Below are positions 22,808-34,682 of a stretch of 64,000 bases of DNA, piece after piece. The stretch is from Nectonema munidae (taxonomy: Eukaryota; Nematomorpha; Nectonematoida; Nectonematidae). The position numbers were made by a program, and so were the translations under genes. Position 1 is the stretch's first letter. Each line of letters starts with the position of its first letter. The DNA lies in assembly GCA_030549495.1 (NCBI GenBank), contig JAUIRK010000127.1, positions 248,001-312,000 of the forward strand, written 5' to 3'. Below the pieces are notes generated by a model, which saw only the letters and a list, made by a program, of their open reading frames with translations, was not told the DNA's origin and made no database searches.

Positions 22808-23339
22808 CAGGGGCGCACATCCGGGGGGCGAGAGGGGGCGACCGCCCCCCCCCCCCAATGTGTTTTCAGGAGGGGGGAGGGGGGGCGAAAATGACCTTCG
22901 CCCCCCCCCCCCCAATAATTTTCTATAAGTAAGAGTTGCTGCTTGTTCATAAAACATGTATGCAGACTTTCGAATCAATCAAACATCATGCCAAACTGCT
23001 CTGAAATTCCTATCGAACATATTTTACAGACGATGCGTGAGAGCTATATAATAATAATCCATTGCTTCAATATGCACACAATAAGTAAGCAATGTTTATC
23101 ACAGTTCTCGTAGTATTTTTGAAGAAACAAATGTTGATGATCCACTTAATTTTCTCATCTTTTGTCACAGTGATGATTCTATTTCTCTTTCTCTCTCCTC
23201 TGTTTTTCTCCTCCGCTTTCTTTGCTAAAACTCAAACATTCACTCAATCATTCACTCAATCATTCACTCAAGCTCTCTTCTCTCATTCAAGCCCTCTTCT
23301 CTTGTTAAGTTCTCCTATCTCATTCTGGTCTCTTCTCAC

Positions 23340-23535
23340 CAGTGACGTAGCTAGGCTGGGCATGAGGGGCCGTACCCACACTCCTATATACCGCATGGTG
23401 CCCCCATGCATCTTATGCGATATCAGTTTTCGAAAATTTCTCCAATGAAAGGTGAAGAAAGTATAAATAATGTTGCGCAAGTTTTTTGTTTTTAAATTGT
23501 GCCCCTTCTATCAACTTTTTTTGGCTACACCACTG
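23340..23535. mobile_element. MITE nested in family R (CAGTGRYGTAGC ends)
   Basis: CAGTGACGTAGC at 23340 and GGCTACACCACTG ending at 23535 are imperfect inverted repeats. Flanks CTTCTCAC and CTTCTGTC agree at 6 of 8 bases, as for an old 8-bp duplication. The ends match the younger MITE at 59968-60105. The inverted counterpart is at about 16617-16813. Confidence 0.6.
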
Positions 23536-24044
23536 CTTCTGTCTAATTTGCATTTAGAGTTAAATTAAAATAGTTTTCAATCGTTACAATTTTATATCAA
23601 TGAATATTGTTAGACTCGCGCTTAGAATTTTTTTTCAACAAAAGTCACTTAATCTTTATCACTACGTTTGCTACATTTTGTAACATTTGAAAACTTTAAT
23701 TTTTTCAAGTCAAGAAATTTTTTTAAATAGTTATTTGGGTATGAATATTTTGATTATCTATTCACTTTAAAAGCAAAAATACTCTATTTACTTAATATTT
23801 GAGGAGCGATATTTTTTATAATGTTCGATTGTTAAATTTTATAAGTAACACTACATAATCAAATCACTTTTTTTAAGAAAATTTGTTGATTATTATAATA
23901 AAAATATAATATCGAAACAAAATGTTTCATTTGTTAAAAATGTCCTTGATCTATTTATGACAGCTGTCAGAATTTTATTTGTAGACAGATATATTCAAAA
24001 AAACGCAATAATTTTCTTTTCTCGTATACTTTGATTTATGTTAG

Positions 24045-24222
24045 TCTCGGACATTTCGCCCCATTATTTTCATAAGACACTTCGTCCCATGGACAATTCG
24101 CCCCATTATTTTCATAAGACAGTTTGTCCCATCGACAATTCGCCCCATTATTTTTATAAGACATTTTGTTTCATTGACAATTCGCCCCGTTATTTTCATA
24201 GGACATTTTGTCTCATGGACAA
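24045..24222. repeat. 42-bp minisatellite (about 4 units)
   Basis: Units of CGCCCCATTATTTTCATAAG followed by an ACAxTTxGTCCCAT block, as at 2803-3015. Confidence 0.85.
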
Positions 24223-25324
24223 TTCTAAAAAATTAAGAGATAAAATGATTAATTTGAAATAATTTAATAGGGATAAAATAAACAAGAATATAACATTTTT
24301 TAATAATTTTACACATAATAAGCAAAGATGGATGAAACAAATAGCCTGTGAGACAAATTGTCCAGGGGGCAAATTGTCTATGAGGCAAAATGTCTGTCGA
24401 CCGTTATTTAAATAATTTTTTAATTATAAGGGCTAGCTACTTAAAGGTTGGCTTTTGCTGCTTATAAAAACTTGAAAATATCAAATAAACTCTAATTCTT
24501 TATGCCTCCTATTTTTTTGAAATTATTCTGAGAACAGACGGTTCCATTTAATAGTGAAATTTGCTTTATTAGTTTATTTTGTTACCTTTCTCTCTTATGT
24601 TAATTATGTAGCAAATTTTTCAATTTTGAGTAAAAGGTTAGGTGCAGCGGATGTATTTTCATTGACGGCACTGATGTACCGCTTATGTCAAACTATGAAC
24701 AAATTCGTATCGATGAGGAATCGAATCTAGAGGTTTTCGTGCTATGTCCATCATCTCAACCAACCTGCCATGCCACCCATAGAGTATGCTGTAGGGGATA
24801 CATCAAATTAGTTTTCAAAAAACTTAAGTTATGCTCTAAAATTTTTTAGTTTTTGTTGAAGCTCTATAACTTTTTCTGATACACTTTTTTTCCTTAAAAG
24901 TTCTTATAAAAGGCAAATCATTGCAAAATGTTAACAGTTATTTTACTTTTTGTAGATTTTTGTAGCTTGTATCAATTTAGCTTTTAAACTATTTTTGAAT
25001 GATGCTGAGTAAAATGAAATAATGTTATCTAATTTTTTTGTTTTATTTTTGTTTGTACAATTATAACTTCGTTTTATACCCTTGCCCCTGAATCAATCAC
25101 ATTTTTTCATATAAACATCGCAGGGTGTCTAGTAGACTCTTTGCCTTTAGACTACATTCATTCATATAAAACAACCCAACCTTGAGTTATAAGTTTTCTC
25201 TATGAATCAAAAATCCTTTCATCAATTCCTGTAATGTGCCTGGTAGACTACTTCATTTTTCAAATGAAAAGCCTATTCCACCCCCTAACATTTTTTGATT
25301 TTTTTAAACTAGTGTATATTCGAT

Positions 25325-25887
25325 GGTTGTAGGTAAAAATGCCCACGAAATAAATGCCCCCAATTAAAAAGTAAGAAAAAATCCCCCCTAATTTTTGATT
25401 TTCAGGATTTTTTAAATTATATAAATATTTTTATTTGGTACCGTTTTGGAAGGCTAAATTTCTAAAATTTCTTAATCTATAGGGTTTTTTCTTTATAAAG
25501 TTCTTGAAAACAATAGCAAAGGTACAGATTTGTGGGAATGTGTTCTTAAAATCAGTTAAAATACAAATTATATTTAGAAAGTGTTCTGATACACACAAAG
25601 TCCAAAAATATTTGCTGTTTTATAAAAAAAATTTTGTATTTAAAAAATTGTCGTATGCTGAGTTTTTTAGTTTATTTAATTAAATTTTAAATATTTTAGA
25701 TGAAAAGTTAACTTTTTTTTTTACAAAAAATCTTTATTTGACATATCTTTTTTAAAAATTTTAATTAATAATTTTTTGTGTTGGGGCATTTTTTCCTAAT
25801 TTTAAATTGGGGCATTTTTTTCGGGGGCATTTTTACTGGGGGCATTTTTTCCTACTTTTTAATTGGGGGCATTTTTTCTGCGCACTA
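25325..25887. mobile_element. Nested ~560-bp inverted-repeat element (in family R complete copy)
   Basis: Starts GGTTGTAGGTAAAAATGCCC and ends with the near inverse (TTTTTAATTGGGGGCATTTTT, then CTGCGCACTA). A perfect 8-bp duplication TATTCGAT lies at 25317-25324 and 25888-25895. Non-coding. Confidence 0.8.
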
Positions 25888-26129
25888 TATTCGATATGCA
25901 AATTTAATTAAAATATTTTCGCTGGAAGTATAATATTTAAATTCACCAATTTTGTAAAAAAAATATAAAGTAGTTTTATAAATTTAGGACTTTAGGTATG
26001 CGCTGAATACACTCTATTTTAAAGGATTGCTTGAATATTTGGTCTCCCGTGGTATTTCCAGACCACTAATTTTGAAAATTACAACAAAAAAATTTCGCCC
26101 CCCAATAATTTTGAGGATGTGCGCCCCTG

Positions 26130-27000
26130 GTTCAAGGTTAGTGATATTTGTTTCACGTATGATGAGTATGAGCGCCAATTGGCTTTTTTAAAATGTGTGT
26201 AGGTTTTGTTTTGGATGTGGTCTTTTGAGTGTTTGGGGTGTATGGAGATGAGTATGAGAATGTGGTCTGACGATAGTGAGTTTGCCAAGTAGTCTCGCTT
26301 AGTAGATGTGTTGGGATAGAAGTAATGACAGGTGATGTCGGTTGTTAAAATTGTGTATTTGACTTATTTGTTGAAATTCTGTTGTGTGTGTGTGTCTGTG
26401 TTTATTTTTATAGAGTATGCGTTGTGCATGAGGTTTTGGATAATTTCCCCTCTGTTGTCTGTGTAGGGAGAAAAACATTGCATTGATGTCGTTGGTTAGA
26501 ATGAGGTTTTTGCAGTTAAAGATGTGTGTGAAAAAGTTAGTTGTGTGTGCATTATCTATTGGATTCGGATGTTTTTGGGTAGTATGTAAATGTTAGCTAG
26601 GTGATAGGGGTTGTTATTTAGTATAACTTGAAAGATTTGATGTTCTATCAATGTGTTTTTATGTTCAGATGTGAGTTTTGTGTACTTCGTATTTTCATGA
26701 TGTATGTTATTAAGCCCCTGTCTGTTGAATTGCAGTTTCGGTCGGTTCTGATGTGTGTGTAATGTTGAATGCAAGGGGTTTTACTGTTTGGATGATTGGT
26801 TTCTTGGATAGTGATGATGCTTGGGCTAATTTGATTGGTGAGAAATGTTAGCTCCGTGATTTTGTTTGAGATACCATTGATTTAATTTGCAATATTTTGA
26901 ATATACTTGAATTCATTGTTTGTGTGTGGTGAGTAGTAGGATGAGATTATCTGGTGATTGAAATATGGTGAGCTTTTGTGGTGGTGAGGGGGTTTGTTGA
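26130..27000 (-). pseudogene. Jockey-like LINE, apurinic endonuclease fragment
   Basis: Minus-strand frames carry endonuclease motifs in order from about 26920: NINGISNKITEL-like, SIITIQETNHPN, a RTDR/GLITYI region, YHLANIYI, and SLSSDHILILISI (the SDHxPI motif, near 26270). At least two frame changes and several stops are present. The family R element inserted immediately downstream, splitting this fragment. RT is not recognisable on the far side. Confidence 0.65.
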
Positions 27001-27162
27001 TTTTTGGATGAGGGATTTAGAGTTCTAGGTTAAACATGTTGTGTGTTGTAGGTTATTGCAAAAAAAGTTCTGAGGTGAGAATGTCTGGGAGTGATTTGTG
27101 CAAGTCCAATTAGTATTTGTAAGATTTGAGGAGTGTTTGAGAATTTAATATGAATCCAGTGT

Positions 27163-27378
27163 GTGGATGTATGCTTACATTTAATGCTGCATGTGTTTTT
27201 GTATATTATTTGTACTCTTCAAATATTTACACAAAATCAGCCCCAAAACTTTGGTGAATCGATGAAACCTCGTGTTAGCCATATATCCTACGTCTTCCAA
27301 AGTATTTGTCGCCAGGATCGTGTGAAAAATTTATACGAAGTATATACCAATAAGTTAATCAGGCGATTAAAAACTTAA
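27163..27378 (+). CDS. Unidentified coding-like 3' exon
   Basis: After a ACACAAAATCAG acceptor-like site at about 27240 the frame encodes NFGESMKPRVSHISYVFQSI then CRQDRVKNLYEVYTNKLIRR and stops at 27378. It is less AT-rich than its surroundings. AATAAA occurs near 27436, followed by an A-rich run, as at a gene end or a retrocopy. I do not recognise the protein and found no upstream exon. Confidence 0.3.
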   Translation: MDVCLHLMLHVFLYIICTLQIFTQNQPQNFGESMKPRVSHISYVFQSICRQDRVKNLYEVYTNKLIRRLKT

Positions 27379-27449
27379 TTTTCTTATATAATAGAAAATT
27401 GTTAAAAAGTGGATTCAGAAATAAGTATTTTTTAATAAAATAAAAAAAA

Positions 27450-30170
27450 TAGGCGAGGAGTTAGAAGAGAGTATTTTTGAAAGCGAGGCTCCGCCCCTTC
27501 TTTTATTTGGCTCTGGATAGGTTTCTAACTACCAATAATATTTAACATGAGAGGTCTCAGTATAAATATGCACTATCACCAAACTCATTTTTAATTCTTA
27601 TTTGCCTCGGCTAATATTTCCAGAAAACTCTTTTACCAGTATTGAAAAACAATGCAAATCATCTAAAATCCGTTCTCAAGCTATCCATAATATTGTCTTT
27701 AATCCAAACAACGCTTAGTTCATTGAGTCATCAGGACTAACTTTGCGTGGGGTAATACTGAAGAGTAAATTCGATCGATTCCAAACAAATGTCCTTCATC
27801 ATATCATCTTTAATACCTTTGTTTCTCCCAAAAAAAACCAATTTTTGTTGAGGAACAATGTAGTCAAGGGTCAAGTGCCAAAAATGCTGATGATAATATA
27901 ACAAGTAAGATATGCAAATTATACAATGTAATTGAATCTGTTGCAATTTAGCGGCACTTGTCATCCCAATCGATTGATTATATTATTATAAACTGCCCTA
28001 AATACCCTGGAAACAGTTCATTCTACATTCTAAAAGACTGCATGAAAAACTAATTGAACTGTATAATGTTGAGAAAGATTACAAAAAGGAAGAAATCAGT
28101 GCTGATAAGGCGCAATAATTTTTGCAATGAACTATACTATTTACCCGATGGAATGAGAAATCGCTGGTTACTATGCTAAAAAGCAAAAGGATATTTTTTA
28201 ATTAGGATTTGGAAAAAGCCATTGACAAGCCAAAATTGGAAGAAAAAGATGTTAATAATGCTAGATTAAAAGTTCTACAAAATCTGCGAGCTCAAATAGA
28301 TTGGACATGGCTGACCTTGAGTATTTTAAAACATAATAATAACATAACTTTTGAATGAAAGCAAGGTTCTTAATATAATCTTATTAACCCCTAACAATTT
28401 TTAGATACTAGAATACTTTGGATCATATGCAAGAAATTTTTAAGGGAGGCGCACGAGCTAATCACGTCGTACTAGTACGCGAAGGTATAATATGAAAAGT
28501 ATTGTGCTAACGCATCAAAGGGTACAGGCAGACGTATAATAAAAATTTTTAATTAGTATCCTATAGATAGATTTTTAAATAAAAACAATTAATAAATAAT
28601 ATTTGTAGTTTTAAAAAGATTTTGAATTCCTCAACTTTTCTAGAACTGATTAAACAACTCTAAAAAATTTAGTAAAAATATTCATGAAATCAATTAAAAA
28701 TTCGGTAAATATCACAAAATACGACAAAAATTTGTCATGCAAACTACTTAGTTTGACATTTAAATACAAGATACCAAGACTAAACCAATAAGCAAAAGGA
28801 AAATATGAAAACTGTTTGTATTCTTGGAGTAAATATTTATGGAATCAGTGATGTAAATTATAAACTTTTACAAGTAACAACTAAATATTACTCAGATAAA
28901 AAAATTTAAAGAGTAAGAAATAATACCAAAGATTTTCTTAGGAATAAATATTGTTTTATTATATAATTTTTATTTCTAGTATAAACGTGAAATTTAAATT
29001 TCCCTTTAAAATACACGATTGCATAGAAGATTGCTAAAAAGAAAAAAAAGAAAAATTATAAAAAAAATTTGGATGGTTATACAACTTGTAAAATTTAATT
29101 AGAGGAATATATTCTTCTTCAAATGATTTATTTATTCATATAAACAAGGTTCATCACATGATGATAAACTAACTATTTCGATTAGTTAAGATTCGAAAAC
29201 AAGAAAGAAACAAAAACATTTTATTAACAATGCTACAAATAATATTAACAAATTTTGGCAAAACGTTTCTATAGTTTTCTAAGAAGGTTATTAAAAACTA
29301 CTTTGGGAGGATTAATTTCGACTTTAGGATGTTTTCAAGAAAAATGTAAGATGGGATGAGTTTCAATAAAGCAATAGAGTAATTGGACAAGAAGAGACTG
29401 TATTGGACTAAGAAGAGCTAAGGAAGTTGTGATATAGCTTCAATGATTATAAAGTAGTGGAGACAAACATCTCTTTAAAAAATCACTTAAAAAGATTGCA
29501 TCAAAGTATTTACACAAATTGATAGCAATCAGAATTTCCAATTCTTTGATTTTGTTTTTTGTTTTTTTTGACTATATTTTTAAATAGTACATACAACGAA
29601 TCTGTCCCGCTTTGACAAATCTAACACTTTGTTCTGTTAAAAAATAAATTATAAACTTGTTAGTGTATTTTTAACTACACCTTATAAATAAAATACTAAC
29701 AATTATGGAGTAAATTAGAACTCTTTCACCTTTATAAATCGAAATATTAACTAGATTGAGAATAAAATATTGTAGATAATATTAAATATATATTATAGAA
29801 TTAAACTAGAGTTTAATGAAATTTAATATTTTGCCTATAACACTAAATAGTTTATTATAGGCATCAAATTTCATCGAAATAAATAGAAAATTTATAATCG
29901 AATGTTCAATTTCTATTTTTTTAATAAATTAAATATAACTATAACTTCATGTTATAGCATGAAGCTAAACTAAATAGCATTAAATTTTTATAAAAATCAA
30001 TTGAAAATTTTCTTTTCCTTTATTTAATTTATCGTAAATTTTTACATCTAAATTTTATATTCTAAGGCATAAATAATGTAATCTATAAGCATGGTTTGAT
30101 TCTTAATTTTTTCATGTTTCTTATAATTTTAACTCTACTTTTTATAGAAAAAAAAATAGAAAAATATTTA
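27450..30170. other. Unassigned repeat-like interval
   Basis: AT-rich. Broken coding-like stretches between 27590 and 28340 (for example HEKLIELYNVEKDYKKEEIS near 28045) suggest an old transposon protein that I cannot name. From 28500 to 30170 there is only AT-rich sequence with no supported feature. Confidence 0.3.
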
Positions 30171-30188
30171 TTTGCAAAAAAGAATTGA

Positions 30189-30215
30189 TTGATTGATTGA
30201 TTTATTTGACGCAGC
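30189..30215 (-). repeat. (AATC)n 3' tail of the LINE
   Basis: On the plus strand GATTGATTGATTGATT directly follows an A-rich stretch. On the minus strand it terminates the element as AATCAATCAATC. Confidence 0.6.
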
Positions 30216-30329
30216 TTATAAAATGCAAGGATTTCAAAAGCTGGCAAGAGGCTTTTACAAAGGACTATGTTAATAATGAGCTGAGAGTTACACTAATTTT
30301 TATTTGAGTAAATAACTAAAATTAGTTAT

Positions 30330-31265
30330 TCATACATTTGTGCTGAAAAGAATTTTTTCAATACTTTTTATGTATAAAATGAGATAAGGAAAAATTTGTG
30401 GCACACGGTACACTTCAGAAATATGTTGAGGATAATTACCGCAAACACTTAAACATTTGAACATAAATAAATGGCGTATATCGCAAAAATAAGGACAATT
30501 AAAGAGTACATGGTCGGTATTTTCAGTAGCTTCGCATCCAAATCTGCAAGCCGAAGTTAAAGATTTACCTATTCTATATAAGAAACTCCTAGAAGCAGCA
30601 TTACCAACTATCCATCTTATAATTTTCGCAGGCAAAGCAGGTAGCTTGGTTTTTTTGTGAAAACAGAAAATTTCATACAAACTCAAATTACCCATGAAAA
30701 ATTTATTTCTAGCTTTCAGAGTACGAGAATTCCAAGCATTTCTAATTCTAACATTTAAAAGATTTTTAGCTAACTTAAGGGGCATATTATAGGTAACAAG
30801 AGGACCATCTAGGCTGCATTTGGCTAGTTTATCTACATATTCATTACCCTTTAGTCCTTTATGTGCAGGGCACCAAACCAATCTTACCTCAAACAATATG
30901 CTTAACTTCAGATAAATAGAAAGTATAGTTTGAACATAGTAAACTTCATCATTTTTGTTTTTTAATGCCTTAATAAGAGATAAAGAGTCTGAGAGAAAAT
31001 ATATCAAGGAAATATTGGCAAAAAGTGTCATGTTGTTATATATATAGATAAAAGCTGAGACCAAAGCAGCACATTCAGCATAAAAAGAAGAAGCGACTAG
31101 CCCTAGGTATTCACAATAACTGAAGATAGGGTAGCTTGAGTTTGGCATATAAATCGCAAAAGCATAGGATCCTCTTAGAGTTAAACTATCAAACGAACCA
31201 TCTGTAAATACAAAGATTCCTTTGGATTTAGAGACGATCTTTTCGCAAAAATGAAGACTTTTCAC
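30330..31265 (-). CDS. LINE-type RNase H with C-terminal zinc-finger-like segment
   Basis: 311 residues with an intact frame and its own ATG at 31265. RNase H catalytic residues are complete: Asp22 (FTDGS), Glu64 (YAECAAL), Asp93 (LSDSLS), and His135/Asp145 (CPAHKGLKGNEYVDKLAK). A Cys/His segment (ACRFGCEATENTDHVLFNC) near 230-255 resembles the CCHC end of I-like and Jockey-like ORF2 proteins. Usually this domain is fused C-terminal to RT. Here ~390 bp without coding separates them, so it is either a third ORF of the same LINE or the 5'-truncated end of another. Confidence 0.85.
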   Translation of the reverse strand: MKSLHFCEKIVSKSKGIFVFTDGSFDSLTLRGSYAFAIYMPNSSYPIFSYCEYLGLVASSFYAECAALVSAFIYIYNNMTLFANISLIYFLSDSLSLIKALKNKNDEVYYVQTILSIYLKLSILFEVRLVWCPAHKGLKGNEYVDKLAKCSLDGPLVTYNMPLKLAKNLLNVRIRNAWNSRTLKARNKFFMGNLSLYEIFCFHKKTKLPALPAKIIRWIVGNAASRSFLYRIGKSLTSACRFGCEATENTDHVLFNCPYFCDIRHLFMFKCLSVCGNYPQHISEVYRVPQIFPYLILYIKSIEKILFSTNV

Positions 31266-31658
31266 TTTAGTATTAAATTAAAGAAAAAACAAATTGACGT
31301 GAAATCATCAACACTGACATTGATAAATACATAATAAAGTAATATCAAGCACCAAGTAGAAAAGTTCTTTTCTTTTGATTTTGCGGGATATTCAAAAGGC
31401 CGGAGCCGCTGTGAAGAACAACCCAATGGTAAGCCTCTCTTTGGTTGGAAAAAGTAATTTCAAGGAATAAGATTTCAGTTGAATCAAACATGAGTTGAAA
31501 TTTAACAAAAATATGGAATATCATGTTAGAACACCAACATATTTGTATATGAATATTGATATTAAGTGCAATTAAAACATTCGAACAAAAAATACAAAAT
31601 TATACAATTTTACAAATTTCAAAAAATGTAAAAAAAAAAGAAAAATTAAGTATTTCAG

Positions 31659-33772
31659 TCAATTACTTATAAACGAGCAAACATAACAGTTGAAAGAATT
31701 ACAAGTAATATCGTATTCTTGAATAAATAAGTTTTTGAGTTTCTTTTTAAAAGTACCAATATTATGAGAAAAAAAGGAAAAAGAAAACAAAAAATTGTTA
31801 TAGGTAAAACATATTTTATACTTCAAAGACTGTTTGAAAATTTCCCTAGTATAAAAGGGTAGGGTAGTTTTATTTTTATCTCGTAGGTTATATGTATAGT
31901 TTTGGTAATTAAAAGACAAAAAGTTATCGAAAATAGATGGTGAGAGCCTATTAATTATTTTATAAACAAACAATGAAATGTTGTATGTATATAAATCACC
32001 TATTTTAAGGATATTGCATGAAAAAAATAATTGACTCGTATGACATAAATAACTAGTATTACAAATATATCTTATAGCTTTTTTCTGAGAACTAATTAAA
32101 GGACCAAGGTTTTGATGTCCCCAAATGGCAATACAATAATTAAGATGAGGTAAGACAAAAGAATTATATAAGAGAAGTTTTATTTTATGGGGAAATTTAT
32201 TTTTAAAATGTTTTATTATTCCGATATTACGGCAGATGCCACTATTAACATAGGAGATATGCTGTTTCCAGTTAAGCTTATTATTTATGATGACTCCTAG
32301 TAGTTTAAATGATTCAACAAGCTCAAACTTGAAATTTTCAGAGTCTATAGACAGTGAGTTTTTACCAAAAGCCATAGCCTTTGACTTTTTCATATTTATA
32401 AACATAGAATTGCTACTACACCATTCCAAAACTTTATCAACCTCATAATTGATATGATTCATATTTATTGATGGACTAAATAAAGAAAACAGTATATTAA
32501 TTGTTATGTCGTCAGCATAACAAAAAAACTTTAGATTATCATTAGATCTATAAATATAATTAATAAAAACTATAAAAAATAAGGGACCAAGAATTGATCC
32601 TTGTGGTATTCCAACATTTTTAAGACTTTTTATATTAGATTCAGAATCACTGAGCAAAACTTTATGGAGACGGTTTGAAAGATAGGAGTTAATTAAAGAC
32701 AACGACTTACCATTTATTCCATAGCAGGACAACTTGCACACTAAAGTGAAATGAGGAACTCTTTCAAATGCTTTTGAAAAATCTAAGAAAAGAGAAAGAG
32801 TGCCCTTTTTGGATTCTAAATTGCATATTATGTCATCTAAAAAACAAGTAAGTAAATCCTGTGTGCTATGACTTTTTCTAAAACCAAACTGATACTTGAA
32901 AAAGATATCATGATTGACAAAGTAAGAATACAATTGATCAAAGAGTAGTTTTTCTAGTATTTTTGAGAATACAGGTACTATTGAAATTGGTCTATAATTA
33001 GAAATATCACACTTATCACCGCCATTATGAACAGGATGTACAGCATTTAATTTAAAATCAGACGGAAATATAGAATGTTTTATGCACGCATTGTAACCTA
33101 GTGTCAGATAATCAATAAGTGTGTGTAATACAACTTTAATATGAGAAAAATTGAGACCGTACGCATCTTTGGTGCTGCTTTTATCGCAATCTTTAATGGC
33201 AAGAATAACATCATTGCAAGAAATGTTTTCAAACTGAAATGATGAGTTTGCTAATTCAAAATACTTAGAAAAGTTTTCTCCTTCATCAGTAACCGATTCA
33301 ATACTATTGAAATGATTGCTGAAAAGAGAACACAAAACTTTGGTGTCATTTACAATAACGTTATTGATTCTTAAACTAATAGATGAATGCTGTGCATTTG
33401 ATAGACATTTTTTAATACCAAGCCATAAATTTTTAGGATCCTTCTGATTAAGCATCATATTATGTAAAAATTTGTTTTTGAGCTTTGTGCACATATACTT
33501 TATTTTATTTTATTTCACAGGATAATAAACTTTAACTTCAATTCAGAAGAATTATTTTTTTTCATTCTATAAAAAATTATATTCCTTTCTTTAATTAAGT
33601 TAAGAACCTCAAGATTAATCCATGATTTTATTGGAGTTTTGTAATATGACCTGGAGTTTCTTTTAAATTCAAACACAGATGTACTACAATTAACAAATTC
33701 AACTAGTTTGTTGTTTATCTTTGAAAAAAAGATATTAGGGGAATCACATACATCATGAAGATAGTAGGCCAA
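31659..33772 (-). pseudogene. LINE ORF2, reverse transcriptase part
   Basis: The linker (33772-33515) and RT (33494-31659) are in different frames. RT landmarks in the 611-residue frame: SNYRPIS (165-171), GFRKSHSTQDLL (204-), LFLDFSKAF with the first catalytic Asp (238), GIPQGSILGP (295-304) and the catalytic YADD (326-329). The frame ends after a typical FKKKLKNLF C-terminus without running into RNase H. All RT catalytic residues are present. Confidence 0.9.
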
Positions 33773-34538
33773 TCAAACAAATTAACATTCTCAATATATT
33801 TACTAACAAAGAATCTTTTTTTGATATAAAAATTCTTAATTAAAGGAGAAACCGGCAGTGTAACTAGTATTGGAATATGATCAGAGATATAATAAAGCAA
33901 ATTGAAAGCTGAAAAACTATCTATAGAATTTGAGATAAAAAATTATCTACAAGAGTTTCAGAGGCAGGACGAGTTACTTTGGAAATTAGAGGCATGCAAT
34001 TGTGAGTTGAAAAAACATTTAAAAAAGATTGCACATAAGAAGATCTCTCTAGCTGAAAGAGATCGAAATTAAAGTCTCCTAGAAAAACACATGAATCAAT
34101 ATTCCATTCAAGATTAGATAGGAAAAATTCAAATTGGAAAAGGAACATTTCAATATCACTAGCAGTCGAAGAAGGTTTACGATATATATTGTTAATATAT
34201 AAAAATCTAGATCCCTTAAGTGAAATACTGATAGTGGAAACTTCAAAGAAATCACTATCAATATTTATGCAATGGGTGCTGTACTTGATAGATTTATGTA
34301 TATAGAACCCTAGGCCTGCATGTGAACTTATTCTAGAAGGTACGAAAAAAAAAGTATAATTTAGAATATCAAATAGATTGTGGGAACCATCTTTCAACCA
34401 AACTTCTTGCAGACAAAGTACATGTATAGGTAAAACATTAATAGAGTTAAACTCTGAAACAAAACATTCCAACATTTCAAACTTAGCTTTTAGTGATTGA
34501 ATGTTAATGCTGATAATATTCAAATCCTTAAGATTCAA
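33715..34538 (-). pseudogene. LINE ORF2, AP-endonuclease part
   Basis: From 34538 the frame reads LNIISINIQSLKAKFEML, LCLQEVWLKDG (catalytic Glu), a LYINNIYRKPS stretch and FLGDFNFD (catalytic Asp/Asn), to 33921. The SDHIPILVTL motif follows in another frame at about 33885. These motifs identify the exonuclease-endonuclease-phosphatase fold that nicks target DNA. One frame change separates the last motif from the rest. Confidence 0.8.
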
Positions 34539-34682
34539 GGGTACTGTAAGATCACTGAAACTGAAGGTGTTAGGAGATTCAAGTTAAAATGAGAAAAGCA
34601 TTCACATAAAAACAAAGAATCCAAAAAGTCCTTATTATAAAAAAGATTTGCACTTTGTGAAAAATCTTTAGAACTAGGACAA

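Larger units (their letters stand above)
22808..26129 (+). mobile_element. Family R, complete copy (3322 bp), hAT-type non-autonomous element
   Basis: Perfect 15-bp inverted repeats, CAGGGGCGCACATCC (22808-22822) and GGATGTGCGCCCCTG (26115-26129). A perfect 8-bp target duplication GTTCAAGG flanks it (22800-22807 and 26130-26137). CAGGG-type ends and 8-bp duplications are hallmarks of the hAT superfamily. It has no transposase. Modules in order: C/G-rich left end, CT-rich tract, nested MITE (23340-23535), 42-bp minisatellite (24045-24222), tRNA-like segment (about 24705-24785, minus), nested ~560-bp element (25325-25887). Two further partial copies are in this window. Confidence 0.95.

Noticed and set aside
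30330-31265. Retroviral or LTR-type RNase H
   Set aside because: The CCHC-like tail, lack of LTRs or integrase, and LINE neighbours with an (AATC)n tail point to a non-LTR element.
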